DNA of 64,000 nt from Hemileia vastatrix (taxonomy: Eukaryota; Basidiomycota; Pucciniomycetes; Pucciniales; Zaghouaniaceae): assembly GCA_030280995.1 (NCBI GenBank), contig JASXTE010000001.1:2850001-2914000 (forward strand), read 5' to 3'. This document shows, piece by piece, positions 12,501-22,922 of this stretch. The position numbers were made by a program, and so were the translations under genes. The stretch's first letter is position 1. Each line of letters starts with the position of its first letter. The notes beneath the pieces are model-generated. The model made no database searches. It was not told where the DNA came from and was given only the letters and a program-made list of their open reading frames with translations.

Positions 12501-13800
12501 AAGTGTCCAGCACAAGTTTGGCATAACTTGTGCTGGACACTTTTATCATGAAGATTAGCCAGGGTGCAAGTCATTTTTAATCATCTGAAATTTCTTAAAA
12601 ACATTTCCACTGTTATTAAATCTTTGTGCCTCACTCATATTTATCAATTGATTAACTTTTGTCACCATTATATTATTAATATTATCAGTATAGCAAAAAT
12701 TTGTGTGCCAAATGAATACTGGGTGATGTTACACCTTTTATAATATTATTAAATAAAGGTAAAAAAATATGAAAATGATTTATTTTACAAAAAATAAACT
12801 TCTATCCAAAAGCAATATCAGAGGAATAAAGTAAAATAAAAGAAATCAAAGATGAAAATTAAAATCCAAGTTAAATTACTGCCATAAACAGAAAAAAGAG
12901 ATGTTGAATTAAATTAGCACAATCAGGGCTAAACTTGCACTAAATTTTCTTTTTTGTAAAAATAAAAAAAATCCACTTGAGCTTTACCAAAACTTCAGCA
13001 TGAAAATTTTTCCATATCAAACTACTTCTAGTGTAATTTTATATCAAAAATTTATCTTCATTTCCATAGAGAGAATTGCTCCCATCTGACTGCACCTGAC
13101 CATAAGTTTCCAGCACAAGTTTGGACGAACTTGTGCTGGACACTTTTATGATGGAGAGTAGCTAGGGTAGAATTTTTCTTCAGTTCATCTAGTATTTCTT
13201 ACAAACATTTCTACTGGTATTTTATATTTGTTCCTCACTCATTAATATCATTTGATTAATTTTTGGTCGCCATTATATTATTAATTATATAAGTATAGAA
13301 AAAACTCATGTGCCAAATGCATACCAGGTGATGTTATGCCATTTATAATATTATTAAATAAATGTATAAAAATACGAAAATAGTTTATTTTTAAAATTAT
13401 TAATTGGTATCCAAAAGCAATATTAGGAATAAAAAATTAAGTTAAAGGGATCAAATATGAAAAAAGAAATCCAAGTAATATTCCTGCTATCAAAGGCCAG
13501 TAGAGGTGTTGAAGCAAATGAGAGCCATCAGGGATAAATTGTACTAAATTGACTTTTTTTCAAAGATAAAAAATTGTGCACCTGTGGTTTGGATGAAATC
13601 TAGGTAGAAAATTTGGCTATGTAAAACTACTTCTAGTGAAGTTTTTTATCCAAAAAAGTTTTTTCATTGCCATAGCGAGAATTGATCTCATATGACTGCA
13701 CCTGACCAAAAATGTCCAGCACAAGTTCAGCCAAACTTGTTCTGGACACTTTTTTGATGGTGAGTATCTAGGGTGCAGGTCTTCTTCAGTGCAGCTGGTA
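6549..13800. repeat. Tandem array, twelve units of about 607 bp, each with a 38-bp palindrome
   Basis: Palindromes start at about 7049, 7629, 8239, 8849, 9453, 10060, 10674, 11282, 11891, 12503, 13105 and 13712, spaced 580-614 bp. The best copies have half-site GTGTCCAGCACAAGTTCGG followed by its exact complement. Each unit also repeats a TAGCTAGGGT block after the palindrome, a CACTCATATTTATCATTTGA block, TATAGCAAAAACTCGTGTGC with ATGCATACCGGGTGATG, a purine-rich AAAATATGAAAATGATT block and ACTGCATGTGACCAAAAGTG just before the next palindrome. Units have diverged but alignment is obvious by eye. No unit encodes a protein; the short frames over each palindrome read VSSTSLAELVLDTF-like only because the palindrome is open. 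Confidence 0.9.
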
Positions 13801-15144
13801 TTTTTTTAAAACATATCCACTGGTATTTGATCTTTCTGTTTTATTAATATTTTATCATTTGATCAATTTTTTGTTACCAGTATATTATTATTTTTATTAG
13901 TATAGCAAAAAAACATGTGCCAAATGCTTACAGGGTGATGTTAAACCTTTAATAAATTTATTAAATACAGGTAAAAAATTATGAAAATGATTTGTTTTAC
14001 ATAAAATAAATTGATATCTAAAAGAAAAAAAATGGATAAAAAGAAATAGGTTGAATAATAGGTATTTTATATGAAATTCAAAATTCAAGCTAAATGCCTA
14101 CTTTCAAGGCTCAGAAGAGGTGTTGGATAAAATGGGCATCATCAGGAATAAAATTTTACTTAATTTGATTTTTTGAAAAACTAAATGAAGTATTCAACTG
14201 ATTTTTTTCCAATATTTAGTAGGACACTTTATCTATATCAAATTACTTCTAGTACCATGATTGACCAAATTAAATCCTCATCTCCATATGCAGAATTGAT
14301 CCCATATGGCTGGACCAGGCCAAAGGTGCCAACCACAAGTTTGAGAATTCTTCTGGTGGACACTGTTATGATGGACAGTAGTAGGGTGCAAGTCTTCTTT
14401 AGTTAATCTAGTATTCCTCATAAACATTTCCAACTTATTTTTGGCCAAAAATCAGGTGGAAAGTTTTTCCATATAAAATTACTTCTAATGCCATGATTGA
14501 CTAAAAATTGATTCTCATTGCCATATAGAGAGTTGATCCCATATGACTGGATCTGGCAAAAGTGTCACCACAATTTTTGATAAACTTAAGTTTGAAAATT
14601 TTATGATGGAAAGTAACTGCAAGTCTTCTTCATTTCATCAAGTAATCCTCATTAAAATTTCCACCTGTATTTTGGCCAAACTTTAGGTGGACACTTTGGC
14701 CATATTAAATTAATTCTAGTTCCATTTTGATAAAAAACTGATACTTATTGCCATATATAGATATTAAACCCATCAGACTGTGCCTTTCCAAAAGTGTCTA
14801 CCTGAATTATGGCTAAACCTCAGTTGGACACTTTTATGATGCAGAGTAGCTAGGGCAAAAGTATTCTTCAGTTAATTTGGTATTCATAATAAATTTATCC
14901 TCCTGAATTTTATCCTAACTTGAGGTGGACAATTTCCGTAAGCACCAGTTAGTCACTATCCATCAAAAAAGTGTTCACCAAAATTTTGGCTAAACTTGTG
15001 GTGGACCCCTTTGATCAGCCACAGTCAGATGAGATCAACTCTTTAGATGGGAATGAGGATGATATTTTGGTCAATCATGGAAATAGAAGTAGTGTGATGT
15101 GGTCAAATTATCCCCCTGAAGGTCAGACAAACCACAGAAGGACA
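13801..15144. repeat. Degenerate and partly inverted array units at the right side of element A
   Basis: Further palindrome relics occur near 14325, 14560, 14790 and 14970 at shorter spacing of about 200-240 bp. Around 14970-15150 the monomer is inverted: the block CAGTCAGATGAGATCAACTC follows the palindrome, where in the main array its complement precedes it. So the array has an inward-facing end unit next to the right terminus. Confidence 0.65.
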
Positions 15145-15320
15145 CTTTTTAGCAAGGAGTAACTGATAAAAATCCATTTATCAGAAGGAAAATCTTTTAT
15201 TGGATAGATGCCAAGGTTTCCTACTTGTGTATTATGGTCAGTATTAATTTTGAAAGTGTCTGTCCAAGCAATTTCATTGCCCATCATGACACATTTTGTT
15301 TTAAATGTTTCAAACTGCAT
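15123..15320 (-). pseudogene. Short relic reading frame in the right subterminal region of element A
   Basis: The minus strand reads MQFETFKTKCVMMGNEIAWT followed by DTFKINTDHNTQVGNLG and YPIKDFPSDKWIF. Amino-acid composition looks more protein-like than the surrounding AT-rich frames. It may be a captured or residual exon of a once-autonomous element. The downstream part of the frame runs into array sequence. I do not recognise the family, and the frame may be chance. Confidence 0.25.
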
Positions 15321-15744
15321 GATACAGTATTAAGGTGTCACATAGTATAATTAAGTTCTATTAAGTGCCCTCCTATGATTCCTAAATTTATAATTTAATA
15401 TCTTACATAATAATTATTTTTATATAAATTCATCAATATTTTATTTTATTATCAAGTTTAATAGAGCAAGTATCCTGAATTATTATATATGCATAAGCTT
15501 AGGTTAGATCAATTTGTGCTCAATTTGTGCTCATCAGAGGACCAAAATGAATTTCTGGAGGATCAACTTGTGTATAATTTGGAATCGGTTGATATTCTGT
15601 CTATAATCAATCTGAGAATAAATGTAAATCTAACTCTAATTTACTTATTTTTATAAAGTAATCATAAACCTGGCATATTTAAGGGACACTCTAAATTTCA
15701 AGAGAGGGGATTGCTAGCAATTCACCCCTAGATTTCCCGCGGTG

Positions 15745-16361
15745 TGTTCTAGCCTATTTTTTTAAAATTTACTTGAAGTAATAAGTTACTGTCCAAGACC
15801 AAAGTGTCCAGCACAAGTTCAGCCAAGCTTATGCTGGATACTTTTGCTATATGAAGTTGGTTAGGTGCATGTTTTTTTAAGAGAAGTGAGGTGTTCCTCA
15901 TAAAAGTGTCCAGCACAAGTTTGGCCAAACTTGTGCTGGAAAATTTTACCAAAAAACAAATTGATGGCATCAAATATCTTCATTGAGGAAGAAAACAGAT
16001 TCAAGATCCAGATACAATTTCTCCAAGTTGTTGTCCAATTTTTCAGCTCTGTTTGTTAGCAAGATCACCAATAGGTGTTGCTTGTCCTTTAAATAATCCA
16101 AAAACATGAACTAAAGATCTTCTTCATTTTGTAATAACTAGAGTGGATACTTCATCAAAAACTGATCTTTCTCTTGGGAAAATTGGTTTACAATTTAAAG
16201 AGAATTTTCCAATGCATCTTAAATTTGAAACTTTAAGTAAATAAATTTTATAGTGATGGTGATAGTTTAAATAAAGGGAGGATGAGAGTAAAGTTTTTAA
16301 ATAGAATAAAGTAGAGAATATATATAATATTAGATCAATATTCACAATTGAGTTTTTCATG
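15745..16361. other. Element C interior with a possible decayed coding segment
   Basis: 15800-15945 contains two palindromes of the giant-element type. Between 15985 and 16335 the minus strand shows short broken frames, for example VHVFGLFKGQATPIGDLANK ending at a stop, and DKQHLLVILLTNRAEKLDNN in another frame. This looks like a frameshifted piece of former coding sequence and could be residual transposase or captured gene. No family could be named. Confidence 0.3.
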
Positions 16362-16444
16362 CACTATGCAATATAGGGGGTGGACTTGCTAGCAAGTCCT
16401 CAACCTGAACTCAGATAGAACTCAGATGGACCTCAGACTGAACT

Positions 16445-17883
16445 TGTCAGCCTAGGTATCTCCAGGAATGAATAATTCTTATGCTTAAAATAAGACAACC
16501 TTAATCACATTAAGCTTATTACTTAAAAATAAGGTTAAAATACTTATATATATGATTATAATACATATATATATAATTATTACACTATTATATGACTTAT
16601 AGTAGTTTAAATAGCTTATCCATAGCCTAATAATACTTATTAAGGTGTTAATGGAGTCATAATATACTTATCTTAAGTGATATTAAGTAATTATAGACAT
16701 ACATAAGCTTATATGTATACATAAACCTCATATTCAGTGAAATATGTAGTTATATTATGTATATTTAGGTCTATAAGTGGGTTTTAACCTCTTAATAGCC
16801 TATAACCTTTATTTTTCTGCTTATTTTAGGTCATACACTACGCAATATAGGGGGTGGACTTGCTAGCAAGTCCCCAACCTGAACTCAGACTGAACTCAGA
16901 TGGAACTCAGACTGAACTCATACTGAACTCATACTGAACTCTACTTGAAGACCCACAAAAACTGTTATGCTGAGTGGTGTTCATCCCTGATTGTATGGTT
17001 CCTTTGTCAATAGCTCAATGTGTGTTCAATCTGTGGTGAATTTGAGTCCAAGGTTGCGGACTTGCTAACAAGTCCGCCCCCCGTATTGCGCGGTGATATG
17101 GACGTATCCAGTGTACTCACAACACCTACACAAGAATATACACCTATTTCAGGCGCATATATCCAGTTTGGACAGCTTAATCTGCTTCCTTTGATGGATT
17201 TTTACGGATTTATGAGTTAGGATATCATTACTGGGTTAATATGGATGCTTGGGGATGTTATTGTGAGCTTGTACAGTTAATTTGGCTCCTTTATATGCTT
17301 TGGGTTTCATTTTATCCTCTTTGGATGAGTTATTTTACCTGTTTATTTATGGTATCTGCTTTTATCTGTTTATTATATTTATGGTATGGGTCTGTGGTAT
17401 CATTAATTGTGATGGAGGGTCCTTACTGGAGGTCTGGGCATTGAAACTGCTTTAAGTAGATGTCATGGGGAGGTGATGGGCCCTCACAGTGCTGTAATTG
17501 CCAGGGATAGCAGTGAAATCATCTGGATTGAAGGTCTGTGCACTCCAGTGGATTTTGGTATAAGTAAGGAGGATTTTGACAGTTATTAGACATCACTTAC
17601 TTACTAAAAATAAAATAAACACTAAAAAACAATTATTATCATATATAAATATATTATAAAGCCTTTATAAATTGATATTATCATTATATAAGCTATAACT
17701 ATATTTTATTATTCTATTTTCCACTACTAGCACACATAACATCCAAGTATTGTGAGTTTAAATTGAGAATAACTATTCTATTAGTCTTCCCCTGAGGTTT
17801 AATCACTAAATCATTTATTAATAAGTAATTGGACCATTAAAATTTACTATTAAATCATACTTAGATACTAGCATGAACTGGCA
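16445..17883 (+). mobile_element. Solo LTR (family LTR-3, related to the R2 LTR), TSD GAACT
   Basis: It begins TGTCAGCCTAGGTATCTCCA, close to the start of the R2 LTR (TGTCAGCCTGTATATCTCCA), and ends ACTGGCA. GAACT lies immediately on both sides (16440-16444 and 17884-17888). The interior is diverged from the R2 LTR, so this is a relative rather than a copy. Length without the nested MITE is about 1176 bp. A possible TATA-like GTATAAGTAAGG lies near 17560. Short frames at 17020-17444 fall in the MITE and LTR and are not genes. Confidence 0.8.
16836..17095. mobile_element. MITE-1, copy b (TSD ATA), nested inside the solo LTR
   Basis: Left end CACTACGCAATATAGGGGG; right end, reading inward, CACCGCGCAATACGGGGGG; flanked by ATA (16833-16835 and 17096-17098). 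Palindromes GGACTTGCTAGCAAGTCC on the left and GGACTTGTTAGCAAGTCC (read inward) on the right. Subterminal direct repeats GAACTCAGACT/GAACTCAGATG occupy 16877-16940. Confidence 0.9.
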
Positions 17884-18055
17884 GAACTCATACTGAACTC
17901 TACTTGAACACCCACCTAAAACTGTTCTGCTGAGTGGTGTTCATCCCTGATTGTATGGTTCCTTTGTCAATAGCTCAATGTGTGTTCAATCTGTGGTGAG
18001 TTTGGGTCCAAGGTTGCGGACTTGCTAGAAAGTCCGCCCCCCATATTGTGTGGTG

Positions 18056-18826
18056 ATGTATCTAAATAATTAATGTTGACTCACATTTTGATAATAACTA
18101 AATACAGATGGATAACTGAAAGAAGTGCATTTTTTAGAGACTAAGTTTTGTGCCAATATATTTAAATTAGTTTCTTTAATAGTGTAAATGTTAAAAAAAT
18201 ACATTACTATTTTTTCCCCTTATAATATATATATATATATTTTCTCCTACATTAAATTTTTTTAAAAATTGCCTTAAATTTTTTTATTCCAAGGAACAAT
18301 GAGAAATTTCCATTGATAAGGGCTCAATATCAACTTTTTTCTAGAAAATTTAAAATTATGTGAAAATATTTTTACAGAGTTATATTTTTATTAATAAAAT
18401 TTTTAAAAAGGACTTAAATAGTATGCTTTTTTATATATTTGCAGAAATAAAAATGATAATTGAAATAATATTCCAGACCTAGTATACTATGTGTCATTTT
18501 AGATATTTCTACTAATATCAAACCTGACCTCCCAACATTCAATGGATCTAGATATAAAATTGAATATTATGGTATGTTAAGTGTTGTAGCTCAACCATTG
18601 CTCAAATTTGGTCCAACTGATGCTCAACTTAAACTCAAAGCTCTTCTCAAGAAGGGATAAATTGAGGCTTAATTTAGGGCCAAATTTTTTTTCAAACTTT
18701 TTTCATATAATTAAAAAATAGTTTCCTAACACTTTCACAAAATTTCCCCAATAATTTCCCAACCTCTTCCTGAAAGTTTTAAAGAGAGGCAACTGCTAGC
18801 AGTTCACCCCCTTACTTTCTGTGGTG
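18056..18826. other. Right terminal block of element C
   Basis: 18540-18826 aligns with 40260-40545 and with the reverse complement of 5278-5560, the X-type end of the giant family, down to GAGGCAACTGCTAGCAGTTC and the terminal GTGGTG. 18056-18540 is AT-rich with no gene visible. Confidence 0.65.
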
Positions 18827-19099
18827 ATTATATAAATATATATATTTACAATTTACATGAGCATTAAAATGACAATATGGAATTGATAAATCATTAATAT
18901 GTGTTTTTTCACTTGAGAATAATGTGTGCATTGTGAGTTGCCAATAAAATTGGTCAACACACTTTTTCTAGAAAAACAGAGAGTGCACCTGCAATATTTT
19001 ATGTAATTTACTTCTCAAGACTAAGAAATTGAAATATTTTCTCCTTCTATTTATAATATTTTTGTAATTTCAGATTAATTAAAATTCAATTATTACAAT

Positions 19100-19310
19100 C
19101 ACCACAAAAATACACCTGGAACCTGCTAGCAGGTGCCAGTCCCTCAATCTATTTTTTACACAAGAATTACTCAGATTTGATTCCACACAAGCTAGCATTC
19201 TCAGTGTTCAGTGCGCAGTATTTCCAGAAGAATTACAGCTGAGCTAGAACTGAGTCAAATCAAAGATTGGGATTGGCATCTGTGATCAGGTGCACACATT
19301 TTCTCTGGTG
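19100..19310. mobile_element. MITE-3, copy b (TSD AAT)
   Basis: It starts CACCACAAAAATACACCTGG and ends, reading inward, CACCAGAGAAAATGTG. AAT lies on both sides (19097-19099 and 19311-19313). The left subterminal palindrome is ACCTGCTAGCAGGT at nt 22-35. It shares GGTGCCARTCCC and the mirror GGGATTGGCATC/GGGATAGGCACA with copy a. 211 bp, non-coding. Confidence 0.8.
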
Positions 19311-19864
19311 AATATTAGCTTGTTTAATGGATATATTTAAAAATAATCATTGTATCTTACTTCACAATATAATCCCTCATGTAAAAATCTCTATGAACAT
19401 TATAATAGGATTATAGATAAAAGTCCACATTAATCTGTCATTGAAGTCCCTCAAAAATAACAAAAATTAATCTGCAAAAAAATAATAATAATAAGAATTT
19501 GTATAATTTTCAGGGTACTATCAGGTAAAAACTTTTGTTATCCTTAATGATTTAATTCATGCAAAATAAAGCATTTAGTTTAAATTTTTAAAAAATATTT
19601 TTTAATTTATATTATTTTTACCTTTGAAATTTCAGATTATTTTCAATTATTTTTATTTCAAAACATAAATTTACTGAGCAACATTTAATTTTAATGACTT
19701 TTTTAAGTCCCTGAACCAAACTAAAACAGGCTTACTGAATACTGGCTGATTGAATGAATAGTGCTTCAGAATTTCAAGTAAGTATCTTACTTCTAAGATA
19801 TATATGATACAATGATTATGTATTTTAGTACTTATTTTAATAGTTAATATATAGATATTAATTT
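19311..19864. other. AT-rich sequence, nothing recognised
   Basis: No long frame, no repeat match elsewhere in the window. It is the left flank of the solo LTR that follows. Confidence 0.45.
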
Positions 19865-21131
19865 TGTTGGCCGGTCGTCTAGAAGAAGGAGAAGAAGAAG
19901 AGAGGAAAAGAGAAGGAAGGAAAAGAAGGAAAGAAATTGTAACAACAATGACTTAACAATAATTGAACTTCTGAAGTTAAAAAACTTATAACGAGTTTTT
20001 AAGGGGATGATATATGGTAAGTCTTTTATTCTCTCTACTTAAGTGACAAATACTAGTATTAAATACTCTTTAAGTAACCTTTATATATATATATTAGACT
20101 AGATTTCAGAGGCAAAAAAGTGCCATAAGTAAAACTAATGTAAATATAACATTTTATATTAATAATAATAAAAAAATAAAATAAGTAATAAGTGGTGAGG
20201 CTACAGGGGGTTACCCAAGGCCTTTATATAGGTAAGGGGCCCTCGGAAGCGCCACATTAATATATATACAAAGTAAGATATATAATAAATAATATGTAAC
20301 CAATTTTGAGTAAGTGTAAGGGGAAACCCATGATACAATTAACTAAGACACATGAGTAAGAGCCTAAAATCCACTAATTTAATCCCAAACAGTTACAATA
20401 AATATAGGGAGTAATTAAGTAAGTTTGAGACACATAAAAACAACTAATTTAATTTAAAAAATTTCTGATAGCCCTTTATTTAAAAACCAATTTTAAGTGA
20501 AACATAAAAATGAAAAATTTTAACACATAAAAATAGTTTAATTAATTAATTTGGTATAAAACATGAGTAATTAATTATTTTAACTACTTTTATTAGTGTA
20601 ATAATTATTTTAAGTTAAAACAAGTATTTATTCTAACAAAATTACAAATTTTTAGAATAAAACATTAATAATTTATTTAATAAAGTGTTTTAACTTGTTT
20701 AATACTTTGATGAAACAATTATGAGTCAAAAAAGCACCCAATATTTTTGTTTAATAAGATATGAAAGGTTTTATTTAATATATAAATTTAATTAATTAAT
20801 TTAATTACATTATAAGTCAATTTTACACTCATAATTACAATAAATGTTTATAATTAATTAATTATTAATTTATAATTATTTAATAAATAAAAATGTGCCA
20901 TAATTTATAGAATGTAAAATATAAGATGCTTAATTTAAATGTATAAATAATTTATATAACAATAAAATTAATATAACACTTATTTTACTTATATTTAATA
21001 AGATAATTATATAATTTTATTATGCAATAAGATATTAATTTATATACATTAAATGCATAGTTTTATGCCCTCTTTCAGGTCCAATAAATTAAAATAAAAT
21101 TTACTGGGCTCCTGGTACAGCCTGGCTGACA
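19865..21131 (-). mobile_element. Solo LTR of the R1/R3 family (LTR-1), TSD AATTT
   Basis: It begins TGTTGGCCGGTCGTCTAGAA and ends with ACAGCCTGGCTGACA, the same termini as the R3 LTR at 55094-56575, which it resembles along its whole length (R3 LTR without its MITE is about the same size, near 1.28 kb). AATTT flanks both sides (19860-19864 and 21132-21136). A TATAAAGGCC-type promoter motif is readable on the minus strand near 20220-20235. The solo state with intact TSD shows LTR-LTR recombination. Confidence 0.85.
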
Positions 21132-21837
21132 AATTTCGTCACTGCTTGTATCATGTTTATGCATTTATAACATTTATAAGAAAGATTTGTCACTGATACT
21201 GGAATAATTACCCTTTTTTAAGATACATAATCACTTTATGTTAATTTTTATATATTTTAGAAAAGGAGAAGCGAAAGTTCCTCATTGAGTCAATTTTTTA
21301 TATATAAAAAAACATTACTATGTTTTATTTTTATGGCTTTGCCTATTTAATACAGTATGCTAAAGTAAAATAATTGAGAGAAAGTATTTCTATTTTTTTT
21401 TAGAAATATAATTTGCTTAAATAGAAATTAACTTCAAGACTTGGCCAAAAATTTCTGTAATAAATCTAAGAAAATTTCATTTTGTATTCTATCATCAATA
21501 AGATTGAGGATTTGGATTCTGAAAAAATATATTATTAATCTAGAAGTCACTGGTGTTTCTTAATGTTCTCAGTAATATTTAATAAATTTATTACAAATTT
21601 TAAAACTAATTCTCATGAAAGATATAAAGTAATTTTATGTCTTCTTATTCTTCAACTTTAATTCAAAAATATGATCTAAATACATTTCATCAAAAAGGTA
21701 TTGTTGATAGAAAATATTGTGAGTATTTCCTTATTCTGATTTAAATCAAGCTTTGAATACACTTTCATAATGCTTTCAATAAAGACTCATCCATCCTTGG
21801 TAAATATTTCATGATTAGTTCAAATTAAAGATCAGTC
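21132..21837. other. AT-rich sequence, nothing recognised
   Basis: Right flank of the solo LTR; no gene, RNA or repeat family identified. Confidence 0.45.
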
Positions 21838-21919
21838 TAAGTTCAGTCTGAGTTTAGTCTGAGTTCCATCTGACTTCAAGTTGAGGACTTGCTAGCAAGT
21901 CCCCCAAATATTGTGTGGT
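21838..21919. mobile_element. MITE-1 terminal fragment
   Basis: It carries the CAGTCTGAGTTYAGTCTGAG direct repeats and GGACTTGCTAGCAAGTCC-like palindrome of one MITE-1 end, ending TTGTGTGGT. The terminal G, the TSD and the other half are missing, so it is truncated against the E2-type sequence beginning at 21922. Confidence 0.65.
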
Positions 21920-21921
21920 TT

Positions 21922-22151
21922 ATATGTCATGTGACCTGCACACAATTCAATTATGGATGTGATGAGTTTGGGATCAGGAATTAGGAATGGGAATTGGGTT
22001 ATAAGAGGTTGGATAATAAATTATAGTGAAATCCTTATCCATTAGCCCCAGGGCTAGTGGATAACCAGCTTCTGAAATTAATAATGTCTGATCCCAGAAA
22101 AATTATTTCCTGATCCCTAATTTCAGATCCCTTCACATTGATACCCCCTAT
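21922..22151. mobile_element. Inverted copy of the E2 left terminal region
   Basis: The reverse complement of this stretch matches 22846-23045: the GGGGGTATCAATGT end, the GACATTATTAATT block, the subterminal palindrome around AGCCCCAGGGCTAGTGG and the sequence down to CATGACATATA. The two arms face each other across about 690 bp of other mobile sequence. Confidence 0.7.
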
Positions 22152-22735
22152 TAAAATTTTGCTTTGACAGATCAATTTGCCTTATCAGTAGGTATCAAGG
22201 TTAGAAATATTCAAATATAAAATATCTCTTTTTTCCACTAAATCAACCATGATTCATAATTACGTTTTAATATATGGCATATTGTGCCCCAAAAACTCCT
22301 TTTTACTGAGAAATAATAGGGGGTATCAAAGTTAGAAATTTGTAATTATTTAAAAGGTATTTCACAGCACAAAAAGAAAGCCACAAAATTAAGATTAATT
22401 CTCAGTAAAAGGTATTTTAGGGGCACAATATGGCACATTTTAAAAAATAATCATGGTTTATTTGGTGGAAAGAAGAGATATTTTGAAATGGAAGATTTCT
22501 AACTTTCATAATTCCTAATGTTGGCTCTGTGGCTTTATTTTGGTGTCATCAAACAAATGTTAAATAATTCAAAATTTTAAACTTTGATACCCCCTGTTTA
22601 GCACAATTGATTAGCTACTTTTTAGTCTTAAAATAAGACTTCTAAAAATTGGTGTTTTTTTATGCTAGATTTGGCATATGTGTATTAGCCTGATCCTGCC
22701 TGAATTAATCCCACATGCATATCTTCATTAATTAG
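22152..22735. mobile_element. Fragment of an R2-type LTR split by nested MITE-2 copies
   Basis: 22152-22187 (TTGCTTTGACAGATCAATTT) and 22597-22735 (GGTGTTTTTTATGC, TGTGTATTAGCCTGATCCTG) align with consecutive parts of the R2 LTR near 41265-41440. An outer MITE-2 (22188-22596, minus orientation) lies between them and is itself split by an inner one starting at 22313 (AGGGGGTATCAAAGTTAG), whose right end is degraded. Assignments rest on by-eye alignment with the intact MITE-2 at 56119-56321. Confidence 0.5.
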
Positions 22736-22879
22736 GGGGTATCAAATTTGTCATAATTAAAGAAATAAATAACAATTTTTTTCCATATAAAACTAAAAGT
22801 GAGACTAAGTGACTTTATCTTGTTGAGTCATCCATTCCACTACTTGGGGGTATCAATGTTCAGGGGTCAGACATTATTA

Positions 22880-22922
22880 ATTGCAGATAATTCTTAACCA
22901 CTAGCCCCAGGGCTAGTGGATA
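22880..22922. repeat. Subterminal palindrome of E2
   Basis: CCACTAGCCCCAGGGCTAGTGG-type near-perfect inverted repeat (arms CCACTAGCCC and GGGCTAGTGG). It is repeated at about 22042-22062 in the inverted arm, where the first arm has decayed. It is absent from the right ends at 2637 and 53238. Confidence 0.6.

Larger units (their letters stand above)
5278..15744. mobile_element. Giant CACTA-like element A, complete 10.5-kb copy (TSD TGT)
   Basis: Left end CACCAGGGGAAATCTGGGGG. Right end, reading inward, CACCGCGGGAAATCTAGGGG. TGT flanks both sides (5275-5277 and 15745-15747). A palindrome with GCTAGC core lies at nt 27-32 from each end (GAACTGCTAGCAGTTC on the left; ATTGCTAGCAAT on the right). 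Order inside: a unique subterminal block, an ATGCAT-rich stretch, a 700-bp unique block, a long array of roughly 607-bp repeats, degenerate repeats, one inverted monomer, a short relic frame, the right terminal block. The first 6.6 kb is matched in inverse orientation by 33936-40545 of element B. No protein of CACTA transposase type is encoded. Confidence 0.8.
16362..18055. mobile_element. MITE-1, copy a (CACTA-like, TSD ATG), split by a solo LTR
   Basis: Left end CACTATGCAATATAGGGGG with palindrome GGACTTGCTAGCAAGTCC at nt 22-39; right end, reading inward, CACCACACAATATGGGGGG. ATG flanks both sides (16359-16361 and 18056-18058). The MITE is 16362-16444 plus 17889-18055, about 250 bp, with the solo LTR and one TSD copy in between. 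The interior carries direct repeats of CTGAACTCA/ATGGAACTCA type and the block TTCATCCCTGATTGTATGG found in all copies. Confidence 0.85.
4003..18826. mobile_element. Giant CACTA-like element C (outermost of a nest, TSD ATT)
   Basis: The left end starts CACCATGGGAAATCTAGGAG. The right end, reading inward, starts CACCACAGAAAGTAAGGGGG. Both flanks are ATT (4000-4002 and 18827-18829). The left end is of the same type as the right end of element A (15744) and left end of B (24626). The right end is of the type at 5278 and 40545. So C has the same orientation as B and the opposite one to A. Element A (5278-15744) and MITE-1a are nested in it, leaving about 2.6 kb of its own sequence. That includes palindrome clusters at 4722-5230 and 15800-15945 and a terminal block at 18540-18826. 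No transposase frame is visible. Confidence 0.75.

Noticed and set aside
6549..13800. CRISPR-like array of palindromic repeats
   Set aside because: Spacing is about 607 bp and the sequence between palindromes is itself repeated, so it is a tandem satellite, not repeats with unique spacers.
4690..15985. Long direct duplication flanking element A (about 150 bp) as its target-site duplication
   Set aside because: It is a pre-existing repeated palindrome unit of element C; the true duplication is the 3-bp TGT directly at the element ends.
17020..17444. Two frames of about 66 residues
   Set aside because: They cross the right end of MITE-1b and solo LTR sequence.
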